Positions 7,240 to 15,585 are shown, counted from the stretch's first letter. The stretch is DNA of 25,722 nt from JABDPF01 sp036351575 (GCA_036351575.1 JAZBPJ010000057.1:1-25722); one strand, 5' to 3'. The notes: generated by a model not told the origin, from the sequence alone. Numbers and translations: made by a program.

Positions 7240-8403
7240 TCAGAACGCGTTGATGCCCGTCAGTTCGCGACCCACAACCAGCTGGTGCACGGTCTCCGTG
7301 CCCTCGTAGGTGATCACGCTCTCCAGGTTCAGCATGTGGCGAATGGCCTGGTACTCGGTGGTGATACCGCTGCCGCCGAGCATGTCCCGGCACTCGCGTG
7401 CCACGTCCAGGCCCATGCGCACGTTGTTCCACTTGGCCACGCTGACCTGCGTGGGCTGCATTGTTCCGGCGTCCTTCATGCGCCCGAGCTGCAGTGAAAG
7501 CAGCTGCGCGGTGGTGATGCGGCGCGCCATGTCCGCCAGGCGAAGCTGGATGGCCTGGTTGGCCGCCAGGGGACGGCCGAACAGTACGCGGTCAGCCGTG
7601 TAGTCGAGCACTTCTTCGAGGCAGGCGATGGCCGAGCCGATCGGCCCCCAGGAAATCCCGTAGCGAGCCTGGTTGAGGCAGCTCAGCGGCCCCTTCAGGC
7701 CGGTGACGCCCGGCAGCCGGTTTTCTTCGGGCACCCGTACATCATCGAAATACAGTTCGGAAGTCACCGAAGCGCGCAGCGACATCTTTGAGTGGATCTC
7801 CGGCGCCTCGAAACCGGGCATGCCCTTCTCGACGACAAAGCCCATGATGCCGCCTTCGGTCCTGGCCCAGACGATCGCGATGTCGGCGATGCTGCCGTTG
7901 GTGATCCACATCTTGGAACCGTTCAGGACCCAGTCGCCGCCGTCCCGCTTTGCATGGGTCCGCATGTTGGCCGGGTCGGAACCGCCGTGCGACTCGGTCA
8001 GGCCGAAGCAGCCGATGATCTCGCCGCGCGCCATGCCCGGAAGCCAGCGCTGCTTCTGTTCCTCTGTCCCGAAGGCAAGGATCGGGTACATGCACAGGCT
8101 GGACTGCACGGAAACGAAGCTGCGCAGACCGGAATCGCAGCGCTCCAGTTCCTGGCAGATCAGGCCGTATGACACGCCGTTCAGCCCGGCGCAGCCATAG
8201 CCGTCGAGGCTGCAGCCGAGCAGGCCGAGTTCCGCGATTTCGGGCACGAGTTCCATCGGAAACGTCGCGTCGTCGAAATGCCTGGCGATGATCGGCATGG
8301 CGCGTTCGTCCACGAAGCGCGCCACCGCGTCCTTGATCATGAGTTCTTCTTCGCTGAGCAGCGAACGAACGTCATACAGATCGGTCGGGTTGAGCTTTGC
8401 CAT
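7240..8403 (-). CDS. gcdH: Glutaryl-CoA dehydrogenase (acyl-CoA dehydrogenase family)
   Basis: 387 residues from the ATG at 8403, which has GGAGG 9 nt upstream; an ATG two codons earlier (8409) is too close to it. The fold is a complete acyl-CoA dehydrogenase. Motifs specific to glutaryl-CoA dehydrogenase are FGLTESHGGSDP, SLRASVTSELYFDDVRVPEE, GPLSCLNQARYGISWG and the C-terminal YEGTETVHQLVVGRELTGI, with catalytic Glu367. The enzyme oxidises and decarboxylates glutaryl-CoA to crotonyl-CoA and passes electrons to ETF. It is the last dedicated step of lysine, hydroxylysine and tryptophan breakdown in known pathways. It lies 55 bp after the 5'-nucleotidase gene and may be read with it. Its converging neighbour is the BLUF gene, 21 bp away. 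Confidence 0.92.
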   Translation of the reverse strand: MAKLNPTDLYDVRSLLSEEELMIKDAVARFVDERAMPIIARHFDDATFPMELVPEIAELGLLGCSLDGYGCAGLNGVSYGLICQELERCDSGLRSFVSVQSSLCMYPILAFGTEEQKQRWLPGMARGEIIGCFGLTESHGGSDPANMRTHAKRDGGDWVLNGSKMWITNGSIADIAIVWARTEGGIMGFVVEKGMPGFEAPEIHSKMSLRASVTSELYFDDVRVPEENRLPGVTGLKGPLSCLNQARYGISWGPIGSAIACLEEVLDYTADRVLFGRPLAANQAIQLRLADMARRITTAQLLSLQLGRMKDAGTMQPTQVSVAKWNNVRMGLDVARECRDMLGGSGITTEYQAIRHMLNLESVITYEGTETVHQLVVGRELTGINAF

Positions 8404-8458
8404 GGTCATTGCCCTCCGAAAATCCCGGGAGTGTTGAGAACGGTTGCCTGCAGGGCGG

Positions 8459-9355
8459 CTATTTTACTGCGTTCACGACGCCGTGAGGAACGTGCGCCGA
8501 GGTCACGTGCCCGCTGGCGGAGTCGATATGGATCTGCTGGTCGTCAAAAAAGATATCGGCGCCGAATGCCTTGAGAAATTCGCCTTTTTCCTTGCCGCCC
8601 AAAAACAGCGCCTCGTCGATACGGATGCCCCATTCGCGCAGGGTCAGCACCACCCGCTTGTGCGCCGGCGCCGAGCGCGCGGTCACCAGGGCGGTGCGAA
8701 TCGGGTTGTTGTCGATGGGGAACGCGGACTGGATCCGGTGCAGCGCCTCCAGCACCCCCTTGAACGGCCCGCCGGAGAGCGGCTGGTTGGCTGCCTCGCG
8801 CTCGCTGTCGTGAAAGCGCTCCAGGCCCTGTTCCTGGTAGATGCGCTCCGCCTCGTCGCTGAAAATCACCGCGTCACCGTCGAACGCGATGCGCAGCTGA
8901 CCGCTGCCGTCACCGCTGGCGCGCCCCGGCAGAATCGTGGCGGCGGCGTAGCCTTTCTTGAGTGCCGCCCGCACATCCGAAGCATTGGTGGACAACAGCA
9001 GGTCGGCGCCATAGGCGTTCATGTACTTGTAGGGGCTTTCTCCGTTGGTGAAAGCCGCCCGCTCGATGTGCAGGCCGTAATGCTCGATGGTGTTGAAAAT
9101 CCGCAGCCCGGTATCGGCGCTGTTGCGCGAAAGCAGGATAACCTCGACCCGCGGATGCTCCAGCCCGCCCGAGTTCAGCGCCAGCAGCTTTTTCGCCAGC
9201 GGAAACGCGACCCCCGGTTCGAGCATGACGTTTTCGTTGTCGACCTGGTAGCGGGCATAAGCCTCGAGGCCCTGTGCCTCGAACAACTCGTGGCTTTCAC
9301 GCAGATCGAACAGCGCACGCGAGGAGATGCCGATCGTGAGCTTGTCGACGCTCAA
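8459..9355 (-). CDS. Cytosolic 5'-nucleotidase (NT5C1-like)
   Basis: 298 residues. It starts at TTG (9355), supported by a strong AGGAG 7 nt upstream; no ATG gives a full domain. The N-terminus KLTIGISSRALFDLRESHELFE and the internal IAFDGDAVIFSDEAERIY are typical of the bacterial relatives of cytosolic 5'-nucleotidase 1A, a haloacid-dehalogenase-like family. The FDGDAVIFSD stretch carries the acidic, metal-binding phosphatase residues. The predicted reaction is hydrolysis of a nucleoside 5'-monophosphate in the cytosol; the preferred base is not visible. There is no signal peptide. It is transcribed away from the exporter operon and shares a 96-bp divergent gap with it. Confidence 0.82.
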   Translation of the reverse strand: MSVDKLTIGISSRALFDLRESHELFEAQGLEAYARYQVDNENVMLEPGVAFPLAKKLLALNSGGLEHPRVEVILLSRNSADTGLRIFNTIEHYGLHIERAAFTNGESPYKYMNAYGADLLLSTNASDVRAALKKGYAAATILPGRASGDGSGQLRIAFDGDAVIFSDEAERIYQEQGLERFHDSEREAANQPLSGGPFKGVLEALHRIQSAFPIDNNPIRTALVTARSAPAHKRVVLTLREWGIRIDEALFLGGKEKGEFLKAFGADIFFDDQQIHIDSASGHVTSAHVPHGVVNAVK

Positions 9356-9409
9356 TGCGTGACTCCTGTCAGTGTCGTTTCAGGTTCCATGTCCGTATTC
9401 TAGTACCAT

Positions 9410-9431
9410 CGATTCTCGAATCGCGAGAATC
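9410..9431. promoter_or_regulatory. Two overlapping palindromes in front of the exporter operon
   Basis: GATTCTCG (9411-9418) and CGAGAATC (9424-9431) form a perfect 8-bp inverted repeat around a 5-bp centre. A second one, CGATTC-TC-GAATCG (9410-9423), shares its left arm. The pair is 20 bp before the ATG at 9452 and just after a TATTCT (9396-9401) that could be a -10 box, with a poor -35. This fits an operator for a dimeric repressor, or a 5' UTR hairpin. Binding is not shown. Confidence 0.45.
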
Positions 9432-9451
9432 TTGTCCAGGGGAGGATCGCC

Positions 9452-10198
9452 ATGCACAGGATTCTGCTGACACTCGCACTGCTTTGTTCAAGCGCCTGCG
9501 CGGCGGACGAACTCACCGCGCGGGACCTCGTCGAGAAAGCCATGGACCACTGGCGCGGCCACACCTCTTGGGGCATCTCCACGATGACCATCCATCGCGC
9601 CGACTGGGAGCGCACCATGACGATGGAGTCCTGGAGCAAGGGCGACAAGACCACGCTGGTGCGCGTGATCGAACCCCGCAAGGACGCCGGCAACGCCACG
9701 CTGCTGAACGAAGGCACGATGTGGAGCTTCACGCCGCGAATCAACCGCATCATCAAGATACCGTCCTCGATGATGTCGCAGGCCTGGATGGGCAGCGATT
9801 TCTCCAACAAGGATATCGCGAAGTCCACCGACATCATCGACCGCTACGACCACGAACTGACCGCGACGGAGACCGTCGACGGGCACGTGCAATACACCAT
9901 CACCTCCGTTCCGCACGAAGACGCCGCCGTCGTCTGGGGCAAGGAGGTGCTCATCGTGCGGGACGACTTCGTGCTGGTCGAGCAGCAGTTCTGGGACCAG
10001 GACGGTGTGCTGGTCAAGAAAATGGAAACTCTGGAAGTGGCGCAGATGGGCGGCCGCCCGGTGGCGAAAGTGCTGCGCATGGGAGCAGTCGACTCTCCTG
10101 ATGAATGGACGCAGCTGACCACCGAAGAAGTCGAGTTCGACCTGGAACTGCCCGATCACCTGTTCACGCTGTCCAATCTGCGAAACCCGCGCCAGTGA
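9452..10198 (+). CDS. LolA-like outer membrane lipoprotein-sorting family protein
   Basis: 248 residues. A signal peptide (MHRILLTLALLCSSACA) ends near residue 18. A Cys at 16 makes lipid attachment possible, but the residues before it (SSA) fit a lipobox poorly. The mature part resembles the 'outer membrane lipoprotein-sorting protein' family (PF17131 type), with NEGTMWSFTPRINRIIKIPS, a MGSDFSNKDI motif and SVPHEDAAVVWGK. Members share the LolA/LolB half-barrel that carries lipids or lipoprotein acyl chains through the periplasm. It is the first gene of a five-gene operon with two permeases, an ATPase and an outer-membrane barrel, so it is probably the periplasmic carrier. GGAGG lies 7-8 nt before the ATG. 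Cargo is unknown. Confidence 0.85.
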   Translation: MHRILLTLALLCSSACAADELTARDLVEKAMDHWRGHTSWGISTMTIHRADWERTMTMESWSKGDKTTLVRVIEPRKDAGNATLLNEGTMWSFTPRINRIIKIPSSMMSQAWMGSDFSNKDIAKSTDIIDRYDHELTATETVDGHVQYTITSVPHEDAAVVWGKEVLIVRDDFVLVEQQFWDQDGVLVKKMETLEVAQMGGRPVAKVLRMGAVDSPDEWTQLTTEEVEFDLELPDHLFTLSNLRNPRQ

Positions 10199-11454
10199 GC
10201 GAAGGACTTCAAATTCATGGACCGCTGTTCAGCCTGCTCAGCCTGCGGCTGGCATGGCGCAACCTGTGGCGCCACAGCCGCAGGACCTGGCTGACCGCCG
10301 GTGCGATGATTTTTTCCAACGTGCTGCTGATTTTCATGATCTCGCTGCAGCTCGGCTCTTACGACATGATGATCAACAACACGCTGCGGGCATTCAGCGG
10401 TCACATTCAGGTGCAGGCCGAGGGCTACAAGGAAAACCAGCGCATGCGCCGCAGTATCGCCTCGATCCTGCCGCTGACCGAGCGCGTGCGCGCGGCGCTG
10501 CCCGGCGCCGCGGTATCCGCCCGCGCTGCCGCCTTTGCGCTGGTTTCCAGCGAGGAACGCTCCTTTGGTGCGCAGCTAATAGGCGTGCAGCCCGCCCGGG
10601 AACCCGGCGTATCGACATTGCCCGGCCTGATCAGCACAGGCCGCTACCTGGAAGACCCCGGCGCGGCCGAAATCGTCATCGGTTCGGTCATGGCGCGCAA
10701 CCTGAAAGTCGGCCTGGGTGACGAAATCACGCTGCTCGGCAGCGGGCGGGACGGCTCCTTCGCGGCCGGCGTGGTAACGGTCGTCGGCATCTACCGTTCC
10801 GGCATGGCCGACATGGACCGCAGCCTGGCGCAGTTGCCGTTCGGCTACTTCCAGGAAACGTTTTTCATGCAGGGACACGGACACGCCATCGTGGTCGCGC
10901 TGGACGGCCTGGAGCAGGTCGCTCCCGCCATGTCGACACTGCGGCCGCTGTTGCGCGACGGCCTGGTCCTGCTCGACTGGGACGCCCTGAACCCCGGGCT
11001 CAAGCAGGCGATACAGGCCGACATGTCGAGCGCCTGGCTGATGTACGGCGTGCTGATCCTGCTGGTTGCCTTCAGCGTGCTCAATACGCAGCTCATGTCG
11101 GTGATGGAGCGGACCCGCGAATTCGGCGTGGTGTCGGCGCTGGGCGTCCGGCCGTCGCGGCTGGCCATGCTCGTGCTGCTGGAAACGGCGCTGATGGCCT
11201 TGATCGGGCTCGCCATCGGCCTGTTCCTGGGCTGGCTGGTCGCGCTGTATTTCAACACCGCGGGCCTGAGCTATCCCGGCATGGAGGAGGCGGCCGCGCG
11301 CTTCAACCTGCCCGACCGCATTTATCCCAGCGTATCGCCGCTGTCCATGCTGCTCGGCCCGGTGGTGGTGTTCGGTTTCTGCCTGCTGGCGGCGATCTAC
11401 CCGGCGGCGCGCCTGCTGCGCCTGCGACCGGTCGAAGCGATGAGGGCCGCCTGA
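10195..11454 (+). CDS. ABC transporter permease, FtsX/MacB/LolC-E type (first of pair)
   Basis: 419 residues from a GTG at 10195 that overlaps the previous stop (GTGA). The open frame extends further upstream but only in the shadow of the LolA-like gene. Topology is that of FtsX-type permeases: one N-terminal membrane helix (about 33-53) after LRLAWRNLWRHSRRTW, a large periplasmic domain (about 55-275), and three C-terminal helices (about 280-302, 322-350, 385-407). The ending PAARLLRLRPVEAMRAA is the typical FtsX C-terminus. Such permeases extract lipoproteins or other lipids from the inner membrane by mechanotransmission instead of moving them across it. It would pair with the next permease and the ATPase at 12718. 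Confidence 0.9.
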   Translation: MSEGLQIHGPLFSLLSLRLAWRNLWRHSRRTWLTAGAMIFSNVLLIFMISLQLGSYDMMINNTLRAFSGHIQVQAEGYKENQRMRRSIASILPLTERVRAALPGAAVSARAAAFALVSSEERSFGAQLIGVQPAREPGVSTLPGLISTGRYLEDPGAAEIVIGSVMARNLKVGLGDEITLLGSGRDGSFAAGVVTVVGIYRSGMADMDRSLAQLPFGYFQETFFMQGHGHAIVVALDGLEQVAPAMSTLRPLLRDGLVLLDWDALNPGLKQAIQADMSSAWLMYGVLILLVAFSVLNTQLMSVMERTREFGVVSALGVRPSRLAMLVLLETALMALIGLAIGLFLGWLVALYFNTAGLSYPGMEEAAARFNLPDRIYPSVSPLSMLLGPVVVFGFCLLAAIYPAARLLRLRPVEAMRAA

Positions 11455-12695
11455 TGTCCGGCTCACTGCCCGTTGCCGCACTCTCCCGGCTGGCCTGGCG
11501 CAACCTGTGGCGCAATTACCGGCGCACGCTGATCATGCTGCTGGCCATCGCGCTGGGCGCCTGGGCGATGATTTTCATGACTGCACTGATGCGCGGGATG
11601 GTGGACCAGATGGTGGAAGACGGTATCCGCGCCCTGCCCGGCCACGTCCAGGTGCACCACCCCCTGTACCGGGACGATCCCAGCATCGAGAACAGCATGA
11701 GCGAGCCGGGCGCGGCGTTCGCCGCCGCGATGAATTCGCCCGCCGTAACCGGCTGGACCGCCCGCCTGCGAGTCCCCGCCATGATCAGCAGTGAGCGCGA
11801 GAACCGCGGGCTGATGCTGCTGGGGGTCGATCCCGACGGCGAAGTCGCGGTCGGTTTCGAGAAGGACAGCATCGTCGAGGGCCGCTGGCTGGAACGTATC
11901 GACGACAGCGGCATCGTGGTCGGCAAAAAGATGCTGGAACGGCTCGAAACCCGGCTGGGCAAGCGCGTGGTGCTGATGAGCCAGGACCCCGACAACGAGA
12001 TCGCCGACCGGGGCTTTCGCATCGTCGGCGTGTTCGAGGGGACCCTGGCCGCACAGGAAGAAGCCCATGTCTACGCCGGCCGCACCACGGTGCAGCGCAT
12101 GCTCAACGCGGACGGCGAGGTCTCCGAGATTGCCGTGGCGGGACGCGACTACCGCGACGTGGGCGAACTCGAGGCGCTCGTAATCGAGGCGACGGCCGGC
12201 AAGGACGTCACGGTTCGCACGTGGAAACAACTCGACAGCTACCTGGACGCCATGCTCGGGGTGATGGACGGATTCGTATTGGTCTGGATGGTCGTGATTT
12301 TTCTGGCGCTGAGCTTTGGCCTGGTGAACACGCTGATGATGGCCGTTTTCGAGCGCATACGGGAGATCGGGCTGATGCAGGCGCTGGGCATGAAACCCTC
12401 CGCGATCCTGTACCAGATCCTGCTGGAATCCCTGTTCCTGCTGGCGCTGGGCCTGCTGCTGGGCAACGTGCTCGCGGTGGCGAGCGTGTACCCGATACGC
12501 GGCGGCGTGGACCTGTCCGTCGTGGCGGAAGGCATGGAAATGTTCGGCGCGTCCGCGATGCTCTACCCCGCGCTGAAAACCGACGACATGATCCTGGCCA
12601 ACGCCGTGGTCATCGTGCTGGGCATCCTGACCAGCCTGATTCCGGCCTGGCGCGCCTCGCGCTACCGGCCGGTTGAAGCGATCGCAAAAACCTGA
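11454..12695 (+). CDS. ABC transporter permease, FtsX/MacB/LolC-E type (second of pair)
   Basis: 413 residues, the same architecture as the preceding permease and related to it: both begin L-AWRNLWR, have one N-terminal helix (here about 26-48), a periplasmic domain of about 220 residues, three C-terminal helices (about 272-298, 323-347, 379-397) and end in RPVEA-A. Start and stop overlap as TGATG (11452-11456). Having two different permeases suggests a heterodimer like LolC-LolE, with one subunit perhaps docking the periplasmic LolA-like carrier. I did not see a clear LolC hook motif by eye, so which subunit docks is open. Confidence 0.9.
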   Translation: MSGSLPVAALSRLAWRNLWRNYRRTLIMLLAIALGAWAMIFMTALMRGMVDQMVEDGIRALPGHVQVHHPLYRDDPSIENSMSEPGAAFAAAMNSPAVTGWTARLRVPAMISSERENRGLMLLGVDPDGEVAVGFEKDSIVEGRWLERIDDSGIVVGKKMLERLETRLGKRVVLMSQDPDNEIADRGFRIVGVFEGTLAAQEEAHVYAGRTTVQRMLNADGEVSEIAVAGRDYRDVGELEALVIEATAGKDVTVRTWKQLDSYLDAMLGVMDGFVLVWMVVIFLALSFGLVNTLMMAVFERIREIGLMQALGMKPSAILYQILLESLFLLALGLLLGNVLAVASVYPIRGGVDLSVVAEGMEMFGASAMLYPALKTDDMILANAVVIVLGILTSLIPAWRASRYRPVEAIAKT

Positions 12696-12717
12696 ATGAC
12701 CGAGCGAGTACCCGCAA

Positions 12718-13416
12718 ATGGCTGAAATCAAGTGCAAAGACCTGAGCAAAATCTACCGGCAGGGTGAGTCCGAGGTGCGGGCGCTGGACCACCTGTCGCT
12801 GGAAATCGAGCCCGGCTCCTTCCTCTGCCTGTCCGGCCCGTCCGGCTCCGGCAAGACCACGCTGCTCAACGTGATCGGCGGCCTCGACACGCCGGACAGC
12901 GGGGAAATCTGGATCGACGGCTTGCGCGTGGATCAAATGAACAAGGGCGACCTGGCCGACCTGCGGCTGCGCCACATCGGATTCGTTTTCCAGGCCTATA
13001 ACCTGATCCCGGTGCTGTCCGCGCGGGAAAACGTCGAGTTCGTCATGCAGGTCCAGGGCGTGCCCGCGCGTGAGCGCCGCCGGAAGGCCATGGACATACT
13101 GCACGAAGTAGACCTCGACGGCATGGAAAACCGGCGGCCGGCCGAGCTTTCCGGCGGGCAGCAGCAACGGGTCGCGGTCGCCCGCGCGATTGTCAGCCGC
13201 CCCAAGCTGGTGCTGGCCGACGAACCGACGGCCAACCTCGATTCGGTGTCCGCGAGGCAGCTGATGGAGCTGTTCCGGGAGCTGAACACCCACCACGGCG
13301 TCACCTTCCTGATCTCCACGCACGACGAGCGCGTGATGCGCTATGCGCGGCGCCTGATTCGCATGCAGGACGGGCGCATCATCGGCGACGAGCCCCAGGC
13401 CGGTGCGGGAGGGTGA
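12718..13416 (+). CDS. ABC transporter ATP-binding protein, LolD/MacB family
   Basis: 232 residues, the usual length. The Walker A is GPSGSGKT (40-47), Q-loop Gln92, signature LSGGQQQR (144-151), Walker B LVLADEP with catalytic Glu169, and H-loop His202. The family-typical RLRHIGFVFQAYNLIP is present. It energises the two FtsX-type permeases encoded just upstream, on the cytoplasmic face of the inner membrane. It starts 22 bp after the second permease, the only real gap in the operon, and its stop overlaps the barrel gene's GTG. It belongs to the LolD/MacB/FtsE group; the true lolD of this organism may lie elsewhere. Confidence 0.94.
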   Translation: MAEIKCKDLSKIYRQGESEVRALDHLSLEIEPGSFLCLSGPSGSGKTTLLNVIGGLDTPDSGEIWIDGLRVDQMNKGDLADLRLRHIGFVFQAYNLIPVLSARENVEFVMQVQGVPARERRRKAMDILHEVDLDGMENRRPAELSGGQQQRVAVARAIVSRPKLVLADEPTANLDSVSARQLMELFRELNTHHGVTFLISTHDERVMRYARRLIRMQDGRIIGDEPQAGAGG

Positions 13417-14663
13417 AACGGGCCGCCGCATTGCTGGCCTGCCTGTGCTGGGCGCTCGGCGCCCAGGCCGGCCCGGACAGCTGGCGTTACGGCGGCCACC
13501 TGAAATACCGCCTCAGCCACTACGCGATTCCCGATGACAGCGTGCTGGGCGACGCCTGGGGCTCATCGACGACGTCACAGGGGTTCGAAGGACGGCTCAA
13601 CTTTGCAAAGCGCGCGAACAGCTGGTCGTTCCAGGCGGACTACCAGCTGCTCGGTGTTCGCGCGGAAACGCTCGGCGGCGGCTGGGGCGGCGCCCTGGTC
13701 CCTGTCGGCAACATGGTGGACGACCAGCGGCGCTGGTTCGACCTGACGGGCACCTTGAGCGAGAGTGACGAGAGCGTCTGGGTGCATCGCCTGGACCGGC
13801 TGAGCGTGGGCTACACCGGCGAGCGCAGCGTGATCCGTTTCGGGCGCCAGGCAATCAGCTGGGGCAACGGCCTGATGTTCAACCCGATGGACATCATCAA
13901 CCCCTTCGACCCGGCCGCCATCGACACCGAGTACAAGACGGGCGACGACATGCTGTACGGCCAGTACCTGTTCGACAGCGGCAGCGACCTGCAGGCCGTG
14001 GCGGTGGTGCGCCGCAATCCGGCCAGCGGCGACGTCGAAAAGGAGCAGTCCTCGCTCGCAATCAAGTATCACGGCTTCTTCGGCACGAACGAATTCGACC
14101 TGCTCGCGGCCGGGCACTACGACGACCTGGTGCTCGCGGCCGGCGGCAATTTCAGCCTGGGCGGCGCGGTCTGGCGCGGCGACGTCACCTGGACCGAGAC
14201 GCCAACGGCACGGGTGCTGTCCGCGATGACCGGCGTGACCTACTCCTGGACCTGGGGCGGCAGGAACGTCAGCGGCCTGCTGGAGTATTACTACAACGGC
14301 TTCGGACAGAAAAACCGCGACTACGCCCCACTCAGCCTGCTGCGCAACCCGGACCTGCTGCGCCGCATCGAGCGCGGTGAACTCTACACGCTCGGCAGGC
14401 ACTACGCGGGCGCGTCGGCAACCATCGAACTGACACCCCTGTTCCTGCTGACACCCAGCCTGTTCGTCAACCTCTTGGACCCCTCGGCGCTGCTCCAGGT
14501 ACTCGCGCGGTACGACTGGCGCCAGGACCTGCAGTTGCTGGCGGCGCTGAACCTGCCGGTCGGCGCGGCGGGAACGGAGTACGGCGGAATCGAAACGATA
14601 GAGAACGATCGCTACCTTTCGACGGGCGCCAGCGTGCTGCTGCAGCTGGGCTGGTATTTCTGA
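13413..14663 (+). CDS. Outer-membrane beta-barrel protein, DUF1302-like
   Basis: 416 residues from a GTG that overlaps the ATPase stop (GTGA, 13413-13416). A signal peptide (MKRAAALLACLCWALGAQA) is followed by alternating aromatic/polar strands throughout, and the chain ends in LLQLGWYF, a terminal phenylalanine signature for BAM-assembled barrels. Residues 142-153 (RFGRQAISWGNG) and the following NPMDIINPFDP resemble the DUF1302 family, whose members are often encoded next to LolA/LolB-fold proteins and lipid-exporting RND pumps. In this operon it is the natural outer-membrane end of the export route. Family membership is by eye; barrel character is strongly supported, transported substrate unknown. 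Confidence 0.82.
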   Translation: MKRAAALLACLCWALGAQAGPDSWRYGGHLKYRLSHYAIPDDSVLGDAWGSSTTSQGFEGRLNFAKRANSWSFQADYQLLGVRAETLGGGWGGALVPVGNMVDDQRRWFDLTGTLSESDESVWVHRLDRLSVGYTGERSVIRFGRQAISWGNGLMFNPMDIINPFDPAAIDTEYKTGDDMLYGQYLFDSGSDLQAVAVVRRNPASGDVEKEQSSLAIKYHGFFGTNEFDLLAAGHYDDLVLAAGGNFSLGGAVWRGDVTWTETPTARVLSAMTGVTYSWTWGGRNVSGLLEYYYNGFGQKNRDYAPLSLLRNPDLLRRIERGELYTLGRHYAGASATIELTPLFLLTPSLFVNLLDPSALLQVLARYDWRQDLQLLAALNLPVGAAGTEYGGIETIENDRYLSTGASVLLQLGWYF

Positions 14664-14739
14664 CATCACTGCGCTTCAAACGGCCCGCTTCCTGTCTACA
14701 GCGTTCACCCCGGCGTCAGGCAATTTCCCTGTGAGCACC

Positions 14740-14745
14740 TATACT
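14740..14745 (+). promoter_or_regulatory. Likely -10 box for the duplicated secreted protein
   Basis: TATACT matches the sigma-70 -10 at five of six bases and lies 59 bp before the ATG at 14805. No good -35 is seen 16-18 bp upstream, so the promoter may be weak or activator-dependent. The rest of the 141-bp gap after the barrel gene shows no terminator. Confidence 0.4.
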
Positions 14746-14804
14746 TGAGGGATGGCAGGCCGTCGCACCTACGCGCTGCCGCCTGTAAAAACGGAGAGAC
14801 TGAC

Positions 14805-15572
14805 ATGATCACCAAACACTCAAAGGCTATTACTCGAATGGCTGCGCTCGGCCTGGCGGCGACCCTGCCGTTTACCGCGCTGGCGCAGGAAGAGGAAACC
14901 GAAAGTTACGTCTATGGCACGTATTATTACTGCGACCCCATGCAGGAAGAAGCCGCGGACAGCTTCGTTGCCGAGAAGCTGAAGCCGGTATACGACCAGG
15001 CCGTGGAAGACGGCACGATCAACGCCTGGGGCTGGCTGGCCCACCATACCGGCGGCAAGTGGCGGCGCGTGCTGTACACCAGTGCGGGCAGCGTTGACGC
15101 CCTGCTCGATTCCGGCACGGCTTTGCGTGAAAAAGTCATGAAGGCGGCACCCGGCGACACCAGACTGATGAGCGCCTGCAAAATGCATGAGGACTATATC
15201 TGGAGCAGCAACAACGTGGGCAGCGGCGGCGAAGAACGCGGCCCGGCGGGTTTCTCCGTGTACTACGAGTGCGAGCAGAACGAAGAAGCGCGTGCCGACG
15301 AGATCGTCAAGCAGCATTTCGCCCCGATCTACGACAAGCTGGTCAGCGACGGAAAACTCTCGTCCTGGGGCTGGTCTTCACATTTCGTCGGCGGTGAATA
15401 CCGCCGGCTCGCAACGATGACGGGCGCTTCGCACAAGGCCATCCTGGCCGCGCGCAACGCGGTTATCGAAGCCGCTTATGACGACGACGACAGCAAGGCC
15501 GGCGCGGAATTTACCGATATCTGCGACGAGCACGTCGACTACATGTGGGACATCCAGATCGAAAAGCCCTGA
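14805..15572 (+). CDS. Secreted protein with two tandem copies of an unrecognised domain
   Basis: 255 residues from the ATG at 14805, which has GGAGAG about 7 nt upstream; the frame is open 60 bp earlier but without signal-peptide character. A signal peptide ends at ALA-Q (residue 28). The mature protein is two repeats, about 38-133 and 150-248. Each contains YY-C, an EEA--D helix, P-YD--V-DG----WGW--H--GG--RR (61-88 and 174-201, exact offset 113), and a C---H-DY-W ending. Cys43/Cys125 and Cys156/Cys240 occupy matching places and could pair as one disulfide per repeat. The pattern suggests an alpha+beta fold, possibly of the dimeric-barrel kind, but I recognise no family and propose no function. 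It is likely periplasmic or extracellular. Confidence 0.88.
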   Translation: MITKHSKAITRMAALGLAATLPFTALAQEEETESYVYGTYYYCDPMQEEAADSFVAEKLKPVYDQAVEDGTINAWGWLAHHTGGKWRRVLYTSAGSVDALLDSGTALREKVMKAAPGDTRLMSACKMHEDYIWSSNNVGSGGEERGPAGFSVYYECEQNEEARADEIVKQHFAPIYDKLVSDGKLSSWGWSSHFVGGEYRRLATMTGASHKAILAARNAVIEAAYDDDDSKAGAEFTDICDEHVDYMWDIQIEKP

Positions 15573-15585
15573 CCCGAAGACCCGG

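Noticed and set aside
8425..8445. CGTTCTCAAC upstream of gcdH matching one arm of the 22757-22775 palindrome
   Set aside because: Only a 10-base half site without its partner arm; a chance match in 25 kb on two strands is not unlikely.
14664..14804. Riboswitch or small RNA gene after the barrel gene
   Set aside because: Apart from a -10-like TATACT I saw no conserved element or strong hairpin.
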